Notes under the pieces: model-generated | Database searches by the model: none | What the model saw: the letters and a program-made list of their open reading frames with translations, nothing else | What the model was told of the DNA's origin: nothing | Position numbers and translations under genes: made by a program | Part shown: positions 8,001-16,260 of the stretch, in pieces | Layout: each line of letters opens with the position of its first letter | Numbering within the stretch: position 1 is the first letter of the stretch | Assembly: GCF_000269805.1 (NCBI RefSeq) | Contig: NZ_JH711481.1 | Location: 783,785-847,784 of the forward strand | DNA: 64,000 nt | Direction: 5' to 3' | Source: Actinomyces massiliensis 4401292 | GTDB taxonomy: Bacteria > Actinomycetota > Actinomycetes > Actinomycetales > Actinomycetaceae

Positions 8001-10455
8001 GCGCCGGGAGCTGGCAGCCCTCCGCAAGCGCCTGGGCGAGTATCGGGAGGGGCTGCATGATCCGCGGGATGGTGCGTCCTATTACCGGGCGCGTCGGGAG
8101 TTGATCGAGGAGCGCGACGCCGAGGGCGACGGGCTGGAGCAGGCCCAGGCGACCTTTGAGGCCCGGGCTCGGCAGACCGGGCTGGATGCCTTCGATGCGG
8201 CCGTCCATGCTCAGCTGCTCGAGGATTACCGTGACACTCTGGGGAGGCTGCGCAAGGCGCTGACGCCCGAGCTGCTGAGCAGCGTTCTGGCCCACCGCGA
8301 TCAGGTGCTGCAGGAGGCCGGTCCGCGCACCGAGGAGCTGCGCCGCGAGCTCAATCGCCGTCGGGGGACTCTGAATGTTCGGGGCCTGATCGATTCCTAC
8401 TGGGATCTCGTGGTTGCGATCACTCCGTGCCTGCTGGTTTCGCCGGATTCGGCGGCGCGTTTCTTCCCGGCCGATCGTCGTTATGTTGATGTGGTCATCT
8501 TCGATGAGGCCTCCCAGATCACGGTGGCCGGCGCGGTTGGCGCCATGGGGCGAGGGCGGTCGGTGGTCGTCGTGGGCGACCCCAAGCAGATGCCGCCGGC
8601 CCCGGTGCCGGGCGCCTCCAAGCCCGGCGAGGACCTGGAGGGTGCGAACCGCCGCGAGAGCGGCTCGATTCTGGACCGCTGCCTGGCCGGTGGTGTGCCG
8701 AGTCGTCGGTTGACGTGGCACTACCGCAGTCGGGTGGAGTCTCTGATCGCCTTCTCCAACCGGCACTACTACGACGGCGGTCTGCTGACCTTCCCCAGCC
8801 CGCTGGCCATGGCCGGTCGGTCCGACGACGGCCCCGACGGCTACGGCGTCTGCCTGCGGCGGGTTGAGGATGGCGCGTATCACGAGGAGAAACCACGGGT
8901 CAGGCGGCCGGGGGTTCGGCCCGGCACGAACCCGGTTGAGGCGCGTCAGGTCGTCGAGGAGGTGGTCCGGCGCTTCGAGGCGCACCCGGAGGGCGTGCCA
9001 TCCCTGGGGATCATCACCTTCAGCTCCCACCAGTGCGCCGCGATCGAGGAGCTGTTGCGCAAGGAGCTCGGTTCGCAGCGGGTCGATGAGGCGCTGGAGG
9101 CGACTGATGGCCTGTTCGTGCGGAGCCTGGAGAATGCGCAGGGCGAGGAGCGGGATGCGATTCTGTTCTCGTTGACGTTCTCCGCCAATGAGCGCGGCGA
9201 TATCCCGCTCAGCTTCGGCTCGCTCGGTCATGCCGGTGGGGAGCGGCGGCTCAATGTGGCGATCACGCGGGCGCGGCGTCAGATCGTGCTGTTCGCGAGC
9301 TTCGACCCGGAGGATCTGCGCGTTGAGCAGTCGGCCCACCAGGGGCTCAGGGATTTGCGCGCCTATTTGGAGCAGGCGCGCAGTGGCAGTGCGCCGCGGG
9401 CGCTGCCGGCCTCGCGCAGTGCGGTGGATCTGCATCGCAACGAGATCGCCGAGCGTCTGCGGGAGACGGGTCTGGAGGTCAGCGTCGGTGTGGGCCACTC
9501 CTCCTTCGAGATCGATCTCGTGCTCGGTGCTTCCGGGCGGCCCGGAGTGGCGGTGCTCCTGGACGGTCCCGGATGGGACCGTCGCAAGAGCGTGATGGAT
9601 CGTGATCTGCTGCCGGTCGATGTTCTGGGGACCATGGGGTGGGAGCGGGTCGAGCGGGTCTGGATGCCCGAGTGGGTCGCCGACCCCGACGCCGTCGTCA
9701 CCCGGCTGGTCGAGGCCGCCGGCGGACCGCCCCCGCAGGAGCAGCCCGCGCAGGAGCCGGAGGAGCCGGCCTCATCGCAGGAGTCGGAGGAGCCGGGGCA
9801 GCCGGAGGAGCCGACGTCGTCGGATGCCGAGGCGGGCGCCGTCACGGCCGATGAGGGTCCGGATGAACCGCACGGCGCGCAGGAGGAGCCGGCCGGAGTC
9901 ATGGGGTCTGCTGCTCCCGGCCCGATCGACTACCGTCAGTGGCGGCCTGCGGGCGAGCTTCCGGCGGAGATCCTGGATCGTGCTGCCCAGGACGGCGCGG
10001 CGCGAGCACAGGTCGTCGAGGTGGCGCGGAGCATCTGCGCCGTCGAGTCGCCGATCACCCGGCACCGGCTCATCGTCAAGGTCTGCCGTGCCTTCGGCCT
10101 GTCGCGGATCAATGCCGAGCGCGAGGCCCAGGTGCGCAACATCCTGGGGGAGTCCTTCGCCTACATCGACGAGCACGACTTCGTGTGGCGGAGCATGGAC
10201 TCCATGCAGGTGGCGCCGCCCTACCGCCGCAGGGCTCTGGACCATGTGGACTCCATTGAGGAGATCCACCCGCGCGAACTGGTCGCGCTCTTGGCCGACG
10301 TCCGCGCGACGAGTCCCGAGTGGTCCTCTCCCGAGGAGCTGTATCAGCGGGCGCTGCGACGGCTCAGCACCAGATGGTGGAGGTGGAGGCTGGGCAGCCG
10401 CGGTGTTCTGCCGGCCCTCGGAGCAGCTTTGAGGGAGGCCGAGCGGGAGCAGTAG
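5074..10455 (+). CDS. DUF4011-helicase-Vsr defence-type giant protein, complete
   Basis: This 1,793-residue protein begins with an all-alpha segment resembling the HEPN-like N-terminus of such proteins (about 1-130), followed by a beta-rich region (about 150-300). An acidic Asp/Ser/Pro linker precedes DUF4011 (from about 595). The SF1 helicase motifs are Walker A near 886, DEASQI near 1140, GDPKQMPP near 1168, LTWHYRS near 1213 and VAITRARRQI near 1394. An MTES_1575/Vsr-like nuclease domain (about 1450-1560) and a DUF3320-type C-terminus follow a second acidic linker. The ATG has no strong Shine-Dalgarno. Many blocks are nearly identical in DNA to the copy upstream, showing a tandem duplication. 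Anti-phage activity is inferred from family knowledge. Confidence 0.88.
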   Translation: MKLNNRDLALRGLLGVLPPHLERYLRSTLGDRCTPEGLRALLADSDASDPPDLADLSTQIRVLTVHSDGSDGLDLSPELRTALREVGRLRDEVVSGGALNADRTLAVLDAVGETLRLIGAESDQAEVRELIAAIDGGQGAGSGPLDAVGVEVVCVPVLSYAHAVAGAAPAVSIRLSLPGYAFSSGAHASGLDASGDDQQRRTLVSEARGSQELPPGPLEVTLTLIEDDGGRQIAEPWHLTWDTSQPVLTETRTLALDRANLLQVEPGAAHVRVELRAGDGATAVRRLPGLTVLPPRQWRLDGGGRWAGAALATFVQPDQAAIGALAAEALRLVRRDENAENADPDGSPGPDALAVAACAALRDRRVMIKAASDPWQAGSHPIRTASGLLEACTGSVLDIAVLLAGVLERLGVVPVLLLAPKAVFLGYRRPQGDQGDQEDADGEPHVSAQDAADLIQRGVMGMIDPDLAVGASIAVLHELPDTVRSVALETLPDLTLAVPLDVARADGAEPQPMLDRDEHDVVIELAASTRPGSPDDASVLAPDAPDAPEADRSSAEDEPDSEPGPDSGSDAGSDSGAEPASAAAEALPAPPAVAEWKRNLLDLSRRNPLINRPMHDSIELMVEPDLLGRLESLINAGDLVVLRSMYDAADDASADAGDQGALLTEQRTVCIDLPAEECARRLQTMAASARTTLVETGANNLYLTLGSLVWCIDGYWVRSPLILIPVNLEQEGDTYGIVLDEAEASTPNHSLLARFKVDTGVDLVELREPVRDEHGIDVKATLDSLRRRLRRAGRRGVVVEPSVGLGMFRFSTYRMRQDLEENWPTITSNPLVGHLLKVQGSAFVEPANDDPVEDDDQVVENLPLVADSDQARVVADALAGRSLVVEGPPGTGKSQTVANIIFRALAQGRTVMFVAEKATTLDVVARRLREEAGIGDLLLNLHDNGMKPAEIYRDLRRALELRAPESGPADDDPDALRRELAALRKRLGEYREGLHDPRDGASYYRARRELIEERDAEGDGLEQAQATFEARARQTGLDAFDAAVHAQLLEDYRDTLGRLRKALTPELLSSVLAHRDQVLQEAGPRTEELRRELNRRRGTLNVRGLIDSYWDLVVAITPCLLVSPDSAARFFPADRRYVDVVIFDEASQITVAGAVGAMGRGRSVVVVGDPKQMPPAPVPGASKPGEDLEGANRRESGSILDRCLAGGVPSRRLTWHYRSRVESLIAFSNRHYYDGGLLTFPSPLAMAGRSDDGPDGYGVCLRRVEDGAYHEEKPRVRRPGVRPGTNPVEARQVVEEVVRRFEAHPEGVPSLGIITFSSHQCAAIEELLRKELGSQRVDEALEATDGLFVRSLENAQGEERDAILFSLTFSANERGDIPLSFGSLGHAGGERRLNVAITRARRQIVLFASFDPEDLRVEQSAHQGLRDLRAYLEQARSGSAPRALPASRSAVDLHRNEIAERLRETGLEVSVGVGHSSFEIDLVLGASGRPGVAVLLDGPGWDRRKSVMDRDLLPVDVLGTMGWERVERVWMPEWVADPDAVVTRLVEAAGGPPPQEQPAQEPEEPASSQESEEPGQPEEPTSSDAEAGAVTADEGPDEPHGAQEEPAGVMGSAAPGPIDYRQWRPAGELPAEILDRAAQDGAARAQVVEVARSICAVESPITRHRLIVKVCRAFGLSRINAEREAQVRNILGESFAYIDEHDFVWRSMDSMQVAPPYRRRALDHVDSIEEIHPRELVALLADVRATSPEWSSPEELYQRALRRLSTRWWRWRLGSRGVLPALGAALREAEREQ

Positions 10456-10474
10456 TGACGGGTTCGCGTAGCCT

Positions 10475-11125
10475 GTGCCCGTGAGCGTTGATGACGACCT
10501 TCGGCGCGTGACCGCCAAGCTGTCGATCCTGTTCTCCCGCGGAAGCTTGACGAGCACGTCCCGCAGAGCGATCGCATTGCAGCCCCCGCTGAATGAGGAG
10601 CGGGTGGCCGCCTACGAGCGCGAGCAGGGGATCGTGCTTCCGGCGGACTACCGCGCCTTCATCACCCGCGTCTTCGGCTGCGGCAACTGGCCCTTCTACG
10701 TGCTGCGCGAACTCGGCGTCCCGGATCGGGAGGACGACCTCAAAAATCTCGAGCCGAGCGCGCCCTTCCCCTACACCTTCACCCGTCCCTTGATCTGCGA
10801 CCCCGCGGACCAGGATCCCTACTGGGAGGCTCTGGAGCGCGGTGAGTCCGACCGCGGCTGGATCCCCTTGTGCACGGAGGGCTGCGGCATGAACGCGATC
10901 CTGGTGGTGACGGCTGCTGACCCTCAGGTGGTCGGGACGGTGTGGTACTTCGACCTGGCCAACGACTGCGGCATACTCCCGCTCGTTCATCCCACGACTC
11001 GCGAGCCGCTGCGCTTCCTGAGCTGGCTTGAACTCTGCCTCGACACTCAGGCCGACGGAGGGGGCCGCCTCGCCCTGATCGAGCTGGTCCCCGCCGAGCT
11101 CTTCCCGACCTTCCCGGAGCCCTGA
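10475..11125 (+). CDS. SMI1/KNR4 (SUKH) family protein
   Basis: The protein has about 216 residues. The central part carries the SUKH pattern: an N-terminal helix (LNEERVAAYEREQGIVLPADYRAFI) leading to a beta-rich core with GCGMNAILVV and VWYFDLANDCGI. The family includes immunity proteins to contact-dependent and polymorphic toxins and other interaction modules. It starts about 20 bp after the giant helicase and could be co-transcribed with it. GTG 10475 and GTG 10481 are both possible starts and neither has a strong ribosome site. No toxin gene is adjacent, so it may be an orphan immunity or accessory gene. Confidence 0.7.
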   Translation: MPVSVDDDLRRVTAKLSILFSRGSLTSTSRRAIALQPPLNEERVAAYEREQGIVLPADYRAFITRVFGCGNWPFYVLRELGVPDREDDLKNLEPSAPFPYTFTRPLICDPADQDPYWEALERGESDRGWIPLCTEGCGMNAILVVTAADPQVVGTVWYFDLANDCGILPLVHPTTREPLRFLSWLELCLDTQADGGGRLALIELVPAELFPTFPEP

Positions 11126-11170
11126 GCGGGCTGCGCCCCCGCCCTACCCCGCCCTGCCCATTCCACCCGT

Positions 11171-11247
11171 CGAGATCGACATCCTCGAACGAGATCGACG
11201 GTGCCACCGCCAACTTCGTTCGAAAAAGTCGACCTCGACGCGCGGGG
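11171..11247 (+). repeat. palindromic repeat, copy 1
   Basis: The 67-bp element (11171-11237) is an imperfect palindrome along its full length: CGAGATCGACATCCTCGAAC at one end is mirrored by the other, with a GGTGCCACC core. Identity with copy 2 (13275) extends over 77 bp to 11247. It lies just beyond the 3' end of the rloB-like gene. Confidence 0.85.
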
Positions 11248-11268
11248 CGAAAGGACAGAGCGGGTCGT

Positions 11269-11868
11269 TCACAGGAGCCCGAGGCGCTTCAGCAGGTGCG
11301 GCATCGTCGTCGACGGGCACGGCCCCTGTGCATTGAGTTCGGGCAGGGCGACGCCGGGCAGTCGAGAGTTCGAACGGGCCCGGGTGAAGGCATCGAACGG
11401 GAAGTCGTCAGGCAGGCTCTTCCCCTCCTTGGCGGGCAGCCCAGTCAGTTCGAGATAGTGGCGCTGGGCGTCCTCCTGGTTCTGGTAGTTGCGGACTCGT
11501 CCGTAATGCGCATTGAGTCAGACTTCAAAACAGGGCACGGAGACGACGCCGATAACCTTGGACTGTGTGATCCTGCGGCATGCGGCGAGGAACGGCCTGC
11601 GATCCGTCCCGTCGTGGTCGACGACGATCCACACCTCGTCGTACTCGTTGAGCTCGTGTCTTGCCCGTGGGTGCTGAAGTGCTTTGAGGATCGTCTTGGG
11701 CTCTTTGCCGTCGTGCCACGACGTCTTGATGCTCAGGCCCGAGTCTCGAGGCACCCGGTCCTTGAGCATCCCGAGGTAGGTCTTCTCCGTCTTCCCGCCG
11801 TTGGTGGCCAGGAGAATCGTGGTCTTTTGCGTCCGTTTCCTGCGCCCGCGCCTCAGATCTCGCCCCAT
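11269..11868 (-). pseudogene. rloB: rloB-like gene with in-frame TGA at a conserved Trp
   Basis: Read through, the frame gives about 199 residues, the same length as the intact RloB at 28774-29376, and it aligns along its full length. It has TTILLATNGGKTEKTY, EVWIVVDHDGTDRRPF and a C-terminus PCPSTTMPHLLKRLGLL. The only lesion is TGA at 11518-11520, where the intact copy has TGG in VPCFEAWLNAHY. RloB proteins carry a TOPRIM-like fold and work with an AAA ATPase in abortive-infection or restriction-linked loci. The ATG at 11868 lies 3 bp after the rloA stop, so the two are co-transcribed. It is either freshly inactivated or read through; the context TGA-CTC has the C that favours leakiness. 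Confidence 0.8.
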
Positions 11869-11871
11869 GAC

Positions 11872-13191
11872 TCATCCCTTCTGGGGGACGGCCGCACCCA
11901 GGACGTCGCGGGAGAGCAGCCGGAAGAGGTCGACATCGGGCAGCGCGCCGAATCTGCCGGCGAGGTAGCGCTTCTGCTCGTTGTTGCCCGGACGGGAGTC
12001 GAAGTCGGACAGCGGGAACACCTCACTGGAGCCGCCGTCCTTCTCGCAGAACCAGACCTCGCCGGGGTCGAGCAAGCGCGCCGGTGAGTTGCCCAGGAGC
12101 GTCGCGTCATGGGTGGAGAACAGGATCTGCGCTCCCGTGCGGTTGAGGTCCGGGTCCTTGAACATGGTGACGATTGCGGCGGTGAGCGCAGGGTGGAGGC
12201 TGGCGTCGAGCTCATCAAGGATGAGAAGACTGCCGCGAGCGAGCGTCTCGATCGCGGGGGCCGCCGTCGCGAGCCAGGTGATCGTGCCGGCGCTCTGAGC
12301 GCCCAGGCCGAGTTCGAAGGACGATCCGTCGCCATCGGTGTGGGTGAAGACGAGGGACCGCTGGACGGAGGGGACGGCATCCTTGGGGATCTCCCGCAGT
12401 TCGTCATCGCCCGCGCCCGCGGCGAGCATTGCTCGGACCCGTCTGAGGAGCTCTGGTGGGATCTCCTCCTCGCGGGCCTCGACGTCGGTGATGCCGAGGT
12501 CCGCGGTGCTCGCGAGGGCGCGGATGATCGCGCTCCACTTCGACGGATCCTCGACCATACGGGCCATCACCCACTGGAGCCAAAGTCTCTGATCGGACTC
12601 TTCCCGAAGAACTTTGACGACGGTGCTTCCGGCTCGGAGTCCCTGTGCGACCGGCCGGAGAGTCGCGTGGTCGTAGCGCGCCGCGACTGCGAGCATGAGG
12701 TCGGTGGGGGTGAGAAGGCGTTTCACCTCCGCGGTGGGGCCTTTGAGGGCAGGGCCGACCTTGACCTCGATAGGTGCTTCGGCGTCGGCCTGCGTCCGGG
12801 TGAACAGGTGGCGGGCGGTGCCCTTGGGGAAGGCGTGCAGGGACTCGGAGTGGATGCCCCAGACCGAGGCTTCGACCTCGTAGTGGTATCGCACGCCGTC
12901 GGCCACGAAGTTGACGTCGTAGGTGGTCGAGCGCTCCACCGCAGCCGTGGCGTGAGGGTGGTAGAGCAGCAGGCCGGGCTTGCTGATGGCTCCGCTCAGC
13001 ATGCTCGCGGCGGAGAGAAGCGTCGACTTGCCCGAGGCATTCGCTCCGAAGACGGCGGCGATGCGGAAGGTGACGTCGGCCCACGTTTGAGGTGGCTTCG
13101 GGACTTGTGTCTTGAGGAACGGGCGCACGAAGGACAGCTGCGCCTCGTCCCTGAAGCACTGGAAGTTGGAGACCGTGAAGTCGAGCAACAT
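11872..13191 (-). CDS. rloA: RloA-like AAA ATPase of an abortive-infection pair
   Basis: This 439-residue ABC/SMC-like ATPase starts MLLDFTVSNFQCFRDE. Walker A is FGANASGKSTLL (about residues 38-49); the signature and Walker B region is LILDELDASLHP, followed by the switch STHDATLL. The family (AAA_15/AAA_21, RloA/AbiL type) pairs with RloB, here the next gene. The longer upstream frame is rejected because MLLDFT matches the start of the second RloA at 27471. No Shine-Dalgarno precedes the ATG, but a TATATT box sits about 6 bp upstream, suggesting a leaderless transcript. The pair is flanked by identical 77-bp direct repeats at 11171 and 13275. Confidence 0.85.
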   Translation of the reverse strand: MLLDFTVSNFQCFRDEAQLSFVRPFLKTQVPKPPQTWADVTFRIAAVFGANASGKSTLLSAASMLSGAISKPGLLLYHPHATAAVERSTTYDVNFVADGVRYHYEVEASVWGIHSESLHAFPKGTARHLFTRTQADAEAPIEVKVGPALKGPTAEVKRLLTPTDLMLAVAARYDHATLRPVAQGLRAGSTVVKVLREESDQRLWLQWVMARMVEDPSKWSAIIRALASTADLGITDVEAREEEIPPELLRRVRAMLAAGAGDDELREIPKDAVPSVQRSLVFTHTDGDGSSFELGLGAQSAGTITWLATAAPAIETLARGSLLILDELDASLHPALTAAIVTMFKDPDLNRTGAQILFSTHDATLLGNSPARLLDPGEVWFCEKDGGSSEVFPLSDFDSRPGNNEQKRYLAGRFGALPDVDLFRLLSRDVLGAAVPQKG

Positions 13192-13274
13192 AAGGAGAAT
13201 ATACCGCACGAAGCTCCTATAAGGGAATTTTTTCCGAAAACAGCGATTATTCTCGCGATTAGTCTTGGCCTCGG

Positions 13275-13351
13275 CGAGATCGACATCCTCGAACGAGATC
13301 GACGGTGCCACCGCCAACTTCGTTCGAAAAAGTCGACCTCGACGCGCGGGG
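13275..13351 (+). repeat. palindromic repeat, copy 2
   Basis: All 77 bp are identical to copy 1 and in the same orientation. It lies in the intergenic region between the divergent rloA and antiporter genes. Together with copy 1 it brackets the rloAB pair. Confidence 0.85.
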
Positions 13352-13458
13352 ACCGCGACGAGGACGGCTCCACGCCCCGGCGCCGTCCCTGGGTATCATC
13401 CCCACCGCTGGCCGCCACTGCGGTCGCCGGGTCCCTGTCACCGAGGAAAGGAGCGGAT

Positions 13459-15183
13459 GTGAGCGCCGTCTTCGTCTCCCTGCTGTGCATTGTCGCGGTC
13501 TCCTTCGCCGCCCCACTCATCTCCTGGAGCGTCCCCAGGCGCCTGCTGCCCGAGACCGTGCTGCTCATCGCCGGGGGCGTCCTCATCGGCCCCAGCGGTC
13601 TGGGCATCGCCCACGGGGGGCAGGACATCGCCTTCCTCAAGGAGCTCGGCGTCGCCTTCCTCTTCCTCATGGCCGGCTACGAGATCGATGTCAACGAGCT
13701 CCGAGGCTCCGGCGGTCGCCACGCCATGGCCGCCTGGGCCGGATCGCTCGGCCTGGCCTTCGCGGCGGTCGCCGTCGTCGGCGTGTCCGGCGGCGCCTTC
13801 TCCGCCAACGGCATCGCCATCGCCATCGCCATGACCTCCACGGCCATCGGCACGATTCTGCCGATTCTGCGCGAGCGGGGGCTGCTGCCCACGGCGGTGG
13901 GCGCGGCGATCCTCAACCACGGCGCCGTCGGCGAAGTCGGTCCGATCATCCTCATGGCGCTTCTGCTGGGGTCGCGCTCGACCTGGGCCAGCCTGGCGAT
14001 CCTCCTGGTCTTCCTGGCCGTCACCCTCCTCATCGTGCGCTTCACCGACCGGGTGCGCCGCGCCGGGCGGCGGTTCATCGAGGCGATCCGCCTGGGCGGC
14101 ACGACGACGGCGCAGACCACGGTGCGCATCACGGTCCTGCTGCTGGTGGGCCTGTGCGCTCTCGCGGAGGTCTTCGACCTCGACGTCGTCCTGGGGGCCT
14201 TCGCCGCCGGTTTCATCCTGCGCTACGCTCTGCCCGACGGGAACCGCCAGTTCGAGGAGAAGCTCGACGGGCTCGCCTACGGCTTCTTCATACCGATCTT
14301 CTTCGTCGTCTCCGGGATGGGGATCGATCTGGGCATGTCGGAGCAGTCGCTGGCGACCATCGGCGCCTTCCTCCTCCTGCTCGTGCTCGTGCGAGGCCTG
14401 CCCGTGTGGGTCGCCTCCCGGTTGGAGCGGCGCCGCAACGGCTCGCGCGCCTACTCCATGCGCCAGTCCCTGCAGATCGCCGTCTACTCCACCACTGCTC
14501 TGCCCATCATCGTGGCCGTCACCCAGGTGGCGGTGAGCGCCGACGCCATGAGCGCGTCCTTCGCCTCCACGCTCGTGCTGGCCGGCGCAGTCAGCGTGCT
14601 CGTCATGCCGGCTCTGGGACTGGCCCTGTCCTCCGACGACGATCATGCCCCCGCGGTCGAGGCGCTCGCCGTCGTTCAGGGGCCGCGCGAGCAGCACGGG
14701 CACGGCCTGATCGAGGCCTCAGGCGATACCGGCGAGATGCTCGTCAGCGAGCCGCGGCGGCCCGCCGGTCTGGGGGCGTCGTCGCCCGACGACGGCGGTG
14801 ACGCGGCGCCCGCCGGCTCCGCAGAGCCGCTTCCCGCCGATTCGCCGTTTCCCGCGTCTGCTGCGATTTCGACGCCTGTCAACGGCCTGCCGCGCCGCGG
14901 CCGTGATCTTCTCTTCCATCACCATGGTCTGTCGCAGACCGAGGCTCGCCGCTTGGCGGAGCGTCTGGAGCAGATCGAGGCCGAGCGGACGCACTGGCGC
15001 CAGCAGATGCGTCGCCAGCTCAGGCTCGAGCGCGAGGAAGCCCGCCAGCGCCGTGCCGTGCTGTGGGCGCAGGATCGAGCTCAGCGTCGTCGTGAGCGCG
15101 AGCAGTTGCGCGAGCTGCGTCAGGAGGCCCGCCGCAAGGGCGCGGGAGAGGACACGGGAGAGGACGAGGACTCCCGGCGCTGA
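13459..15183 (+). CDS. CPA2-family cation:proton antiporter
   Basis: This 574-residue integral membrane protein starts at GTG 13459, placed by an AAAGGAG site five bases upstream. About 12-13 hydrophobic helices fill residues 1-390, with family features such as VLLIAGGVLIGPSGLG, FLFLMAGYEID and VVLGAFAAGFILRYALP. It should exchange Na+ or K+ for protons across the cytoplasmic membrane. After the membrane part comes an unusual 180-residue cytoplasmic tail: an Ala/Pro-rich segment, then a highly charged Arg/Glu/Gln coiled coil. No TrkA-N/RCK domain is present, so the tail may be a distinct regulatory or interaction module. Confidence 0.88.
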   Translation: MSAVFVSLLCIVAVSFAAPLISWSVPRRLLPETVLLIAGGVLIGPSGLGIAHGGQDIAFLKELGVAFLFLMAGYEIDVNELRGSGGRHAMAAWAGSLGLAFAAVAVVGVSGGAFSANGIAIAIAMTSTAIGTILPILRERGLLPTAVGAAILNHGAVGEVGPIILMALLLGSRSTWASLAILLVFLAVTLLIVRFTDRVRRAGRRFIEAIRLGGTTTAQTTVRITVLLLVGLCALAEVFDLDVVLGAFAAGFILRYALPDGNRQFEEKLDGLAYGFFIPIFFVVSGMGIDLGMSEQSLATIGAFLLLLVLVRGLPVWVASRLERRRNGSRAYSMRQSLQIAVYSTTALPIIVAVTQVAVSADAMSASFASTLVLAGAVSVLVMPALGLALSSDDDHAPAVEALAVVQGPREQHGHGLIEASGDTGEMLVSEPRRPAGLGASSPDDGGDAAPAGSAEPLPADSPFPASAAISTPVNGLPRRGRDLLFHHHGLSQTEARRLAERLEQIEAERTHWRQQMRRQLRLEREEARQRRAVLWAQDRAQRRREREQLRELRQEARRKGAGEDTGEDEDSRR

Positions 15184-15247
15184 GCTGTGCTGGGCGGGGC
15201 GCCCTTCTGCGTGCTTCCTGTCCGCCTCCGGCGCGCGTCCTTTTTGT

Positions 15248-15314
15248 CGAGGTCGACATTCTCGAACGAGGTTGGCGGTGGCGCCGTCGATCTCATTCCA
15301 GAATGTCGATCTCG
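15248..15314 (-). repeat. palindromic repeat, copy 3 (inverted)
   Basis: This 67-bp copy matches copies 1 and 2 in reverse orientation with several substitutions, many at mirrored positions so pairing is mostly kept. It starts 64 bp after the antiporter stop and lies between it and the hipA remnant. Confidence 0.8.
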
Positions 15315-15367
15315 ACGGGGCTATGAGGCGCATCCACACCTGCCCCGTGCCTCCGGTTCCACGCGGC

Positions 15368-15963
15368 TCAACGGGCTCGGGCGGCTTTCCCCAGCGCTTC
15401 CAGGCGCGGAGCGATCGCCTCCGCCATCATGGTGATGTCGTGTTCTGAGAGCCGATTGCTCCGAGCGCACTCTCGCCATGGCGCCAGATGGTCGACGACG
15501 GCACCTATGCGCTCGCGTGCGGATTCCCGAGTGATGTCGCAGTCTTCCGCCAGGGCCAGCAGCCCTTCGGTCTCTTCGGGAAAGGTGTCGGCCCCCGCGA
15601 TGGAGGTCGAGCGCCTGGCCATGGGATCGGGATTCGGATTCACGTCGAAGGCGGGGCTGAGGGTCCACGAGCCGCGGCTCGCCAGGAATCCGTGGTTGCG
15701 CAGGTGGTCGTCGGTGTTGCCCAGTGCCACAGAGGCGATCACGCGTCTGAAGAGCTCATGAAGATCGCGGCGTGGCGACAGGGAGAGATCGCGGATGGCC
15801 TCGGCGAGGGGTCGATGCCGGCTTCGCCTTCCGTGAGATAGCCGGAGTCATAGAGAAAGGTCGTGGACACCCGCCCGCGTAACCGGGTGATATGGGCGGT
15901 CCCGACTCTGCGCGGGGAGCCTGCAGTGTCGATGGGGTCGATGAAAACGTCGAGATCGGTCAT
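15368..15963 (-). pseudogene. hipA: hipA kinase remnant with internal deletion and frameshift
   Basis: The N-terminal part (15963 down to about 15805) encodes a HipA beginning, MTDLDVFIDPIDTAG...GYLTEGEAGIDPS. It then jumps frame into the C-terminal kinase lobe, DLHELFRRVIASVALGNTDDHLRNHGF, which holds the catalytic-loop signature. About 160 residues of the N-lobe and ATP-binding region are missing. HipA toxins (about 420 residues) phosphorylate glutamyl-tRNA synthetase or other targets; this copy cannot be active. Its ATG overlaps the hipB stop (ATGA), the normal hipBA arrangement. Confidence 0.8.
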
Positions 15964-16247
15964 CGTGCGCGTTTCCTCCCGAGGTTGCCGGCGCGGAGAC
16001 GGCCGATGTCACTGGCGAGGGGGTCGGCGGCATCGACTACGTGATCGAGAATGCCGAGGGCTCGCAGCACCTGGGCGACATTGCCGAAGCTGACACCGGG
16101 ACTTCCGGACTCGATCCGCCGCAAAGTATCCCGAGTGATGCCGGCGCGTTCGGAGACCTGTTGCGCGGTCAGACCGAGGACCATGCGCCAACCATGGATG
16201 TGCGCCCCGAGGTGCTCCATCTGACGATTGATTCTGTAAGCGGCCAC
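15960..16247 (-). CDS. hipB: HipB-like XRE antitoxin/repressor
   Basis: This 95-residue protein has one helix-turn-helix, GWRMVLGLTAQQVSERAGITRDTLRRIE (about residues 18-45). The GTG at 16247 is chosen because AAGGAGG lies six bases upstream, which rules out the longer frame. HipB binds and neutralises HipA and represses its own operon. With hipA deleted, it is an orphan that may act only as a DNA-binding protein. The reading frame is intact. Confidence 0.78.
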   Translation of the reverse strand: MAAYRINRQMEHLGAHIHGWRMVLGLTAQQVSERAGITRDTLRRIESGSPGVSFGNVAQVLRALGILDHVVDAADPLASDIGRLRAGNLGRKRAR

Positions 16248-16260
16248 GTTCACCCTCCTT

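Noticed and set aside
5215-9498. Very long open frame (1,427 codons) on the minus strand
   Set aside because: It is the antisense shadow of the DUF4011-helicase gene; it has low-complexity His/Gly/Asp/Gln composition and no domain, as is common opposite high-GC genes.
12109-13458. Extended N-terminus for the cation:proton antiporter
   Set aside because: The upstream open frame is antisense to rloA and crosses the palindromic repeat; GTG 13459 has a proper ribosome site and matches the family start.
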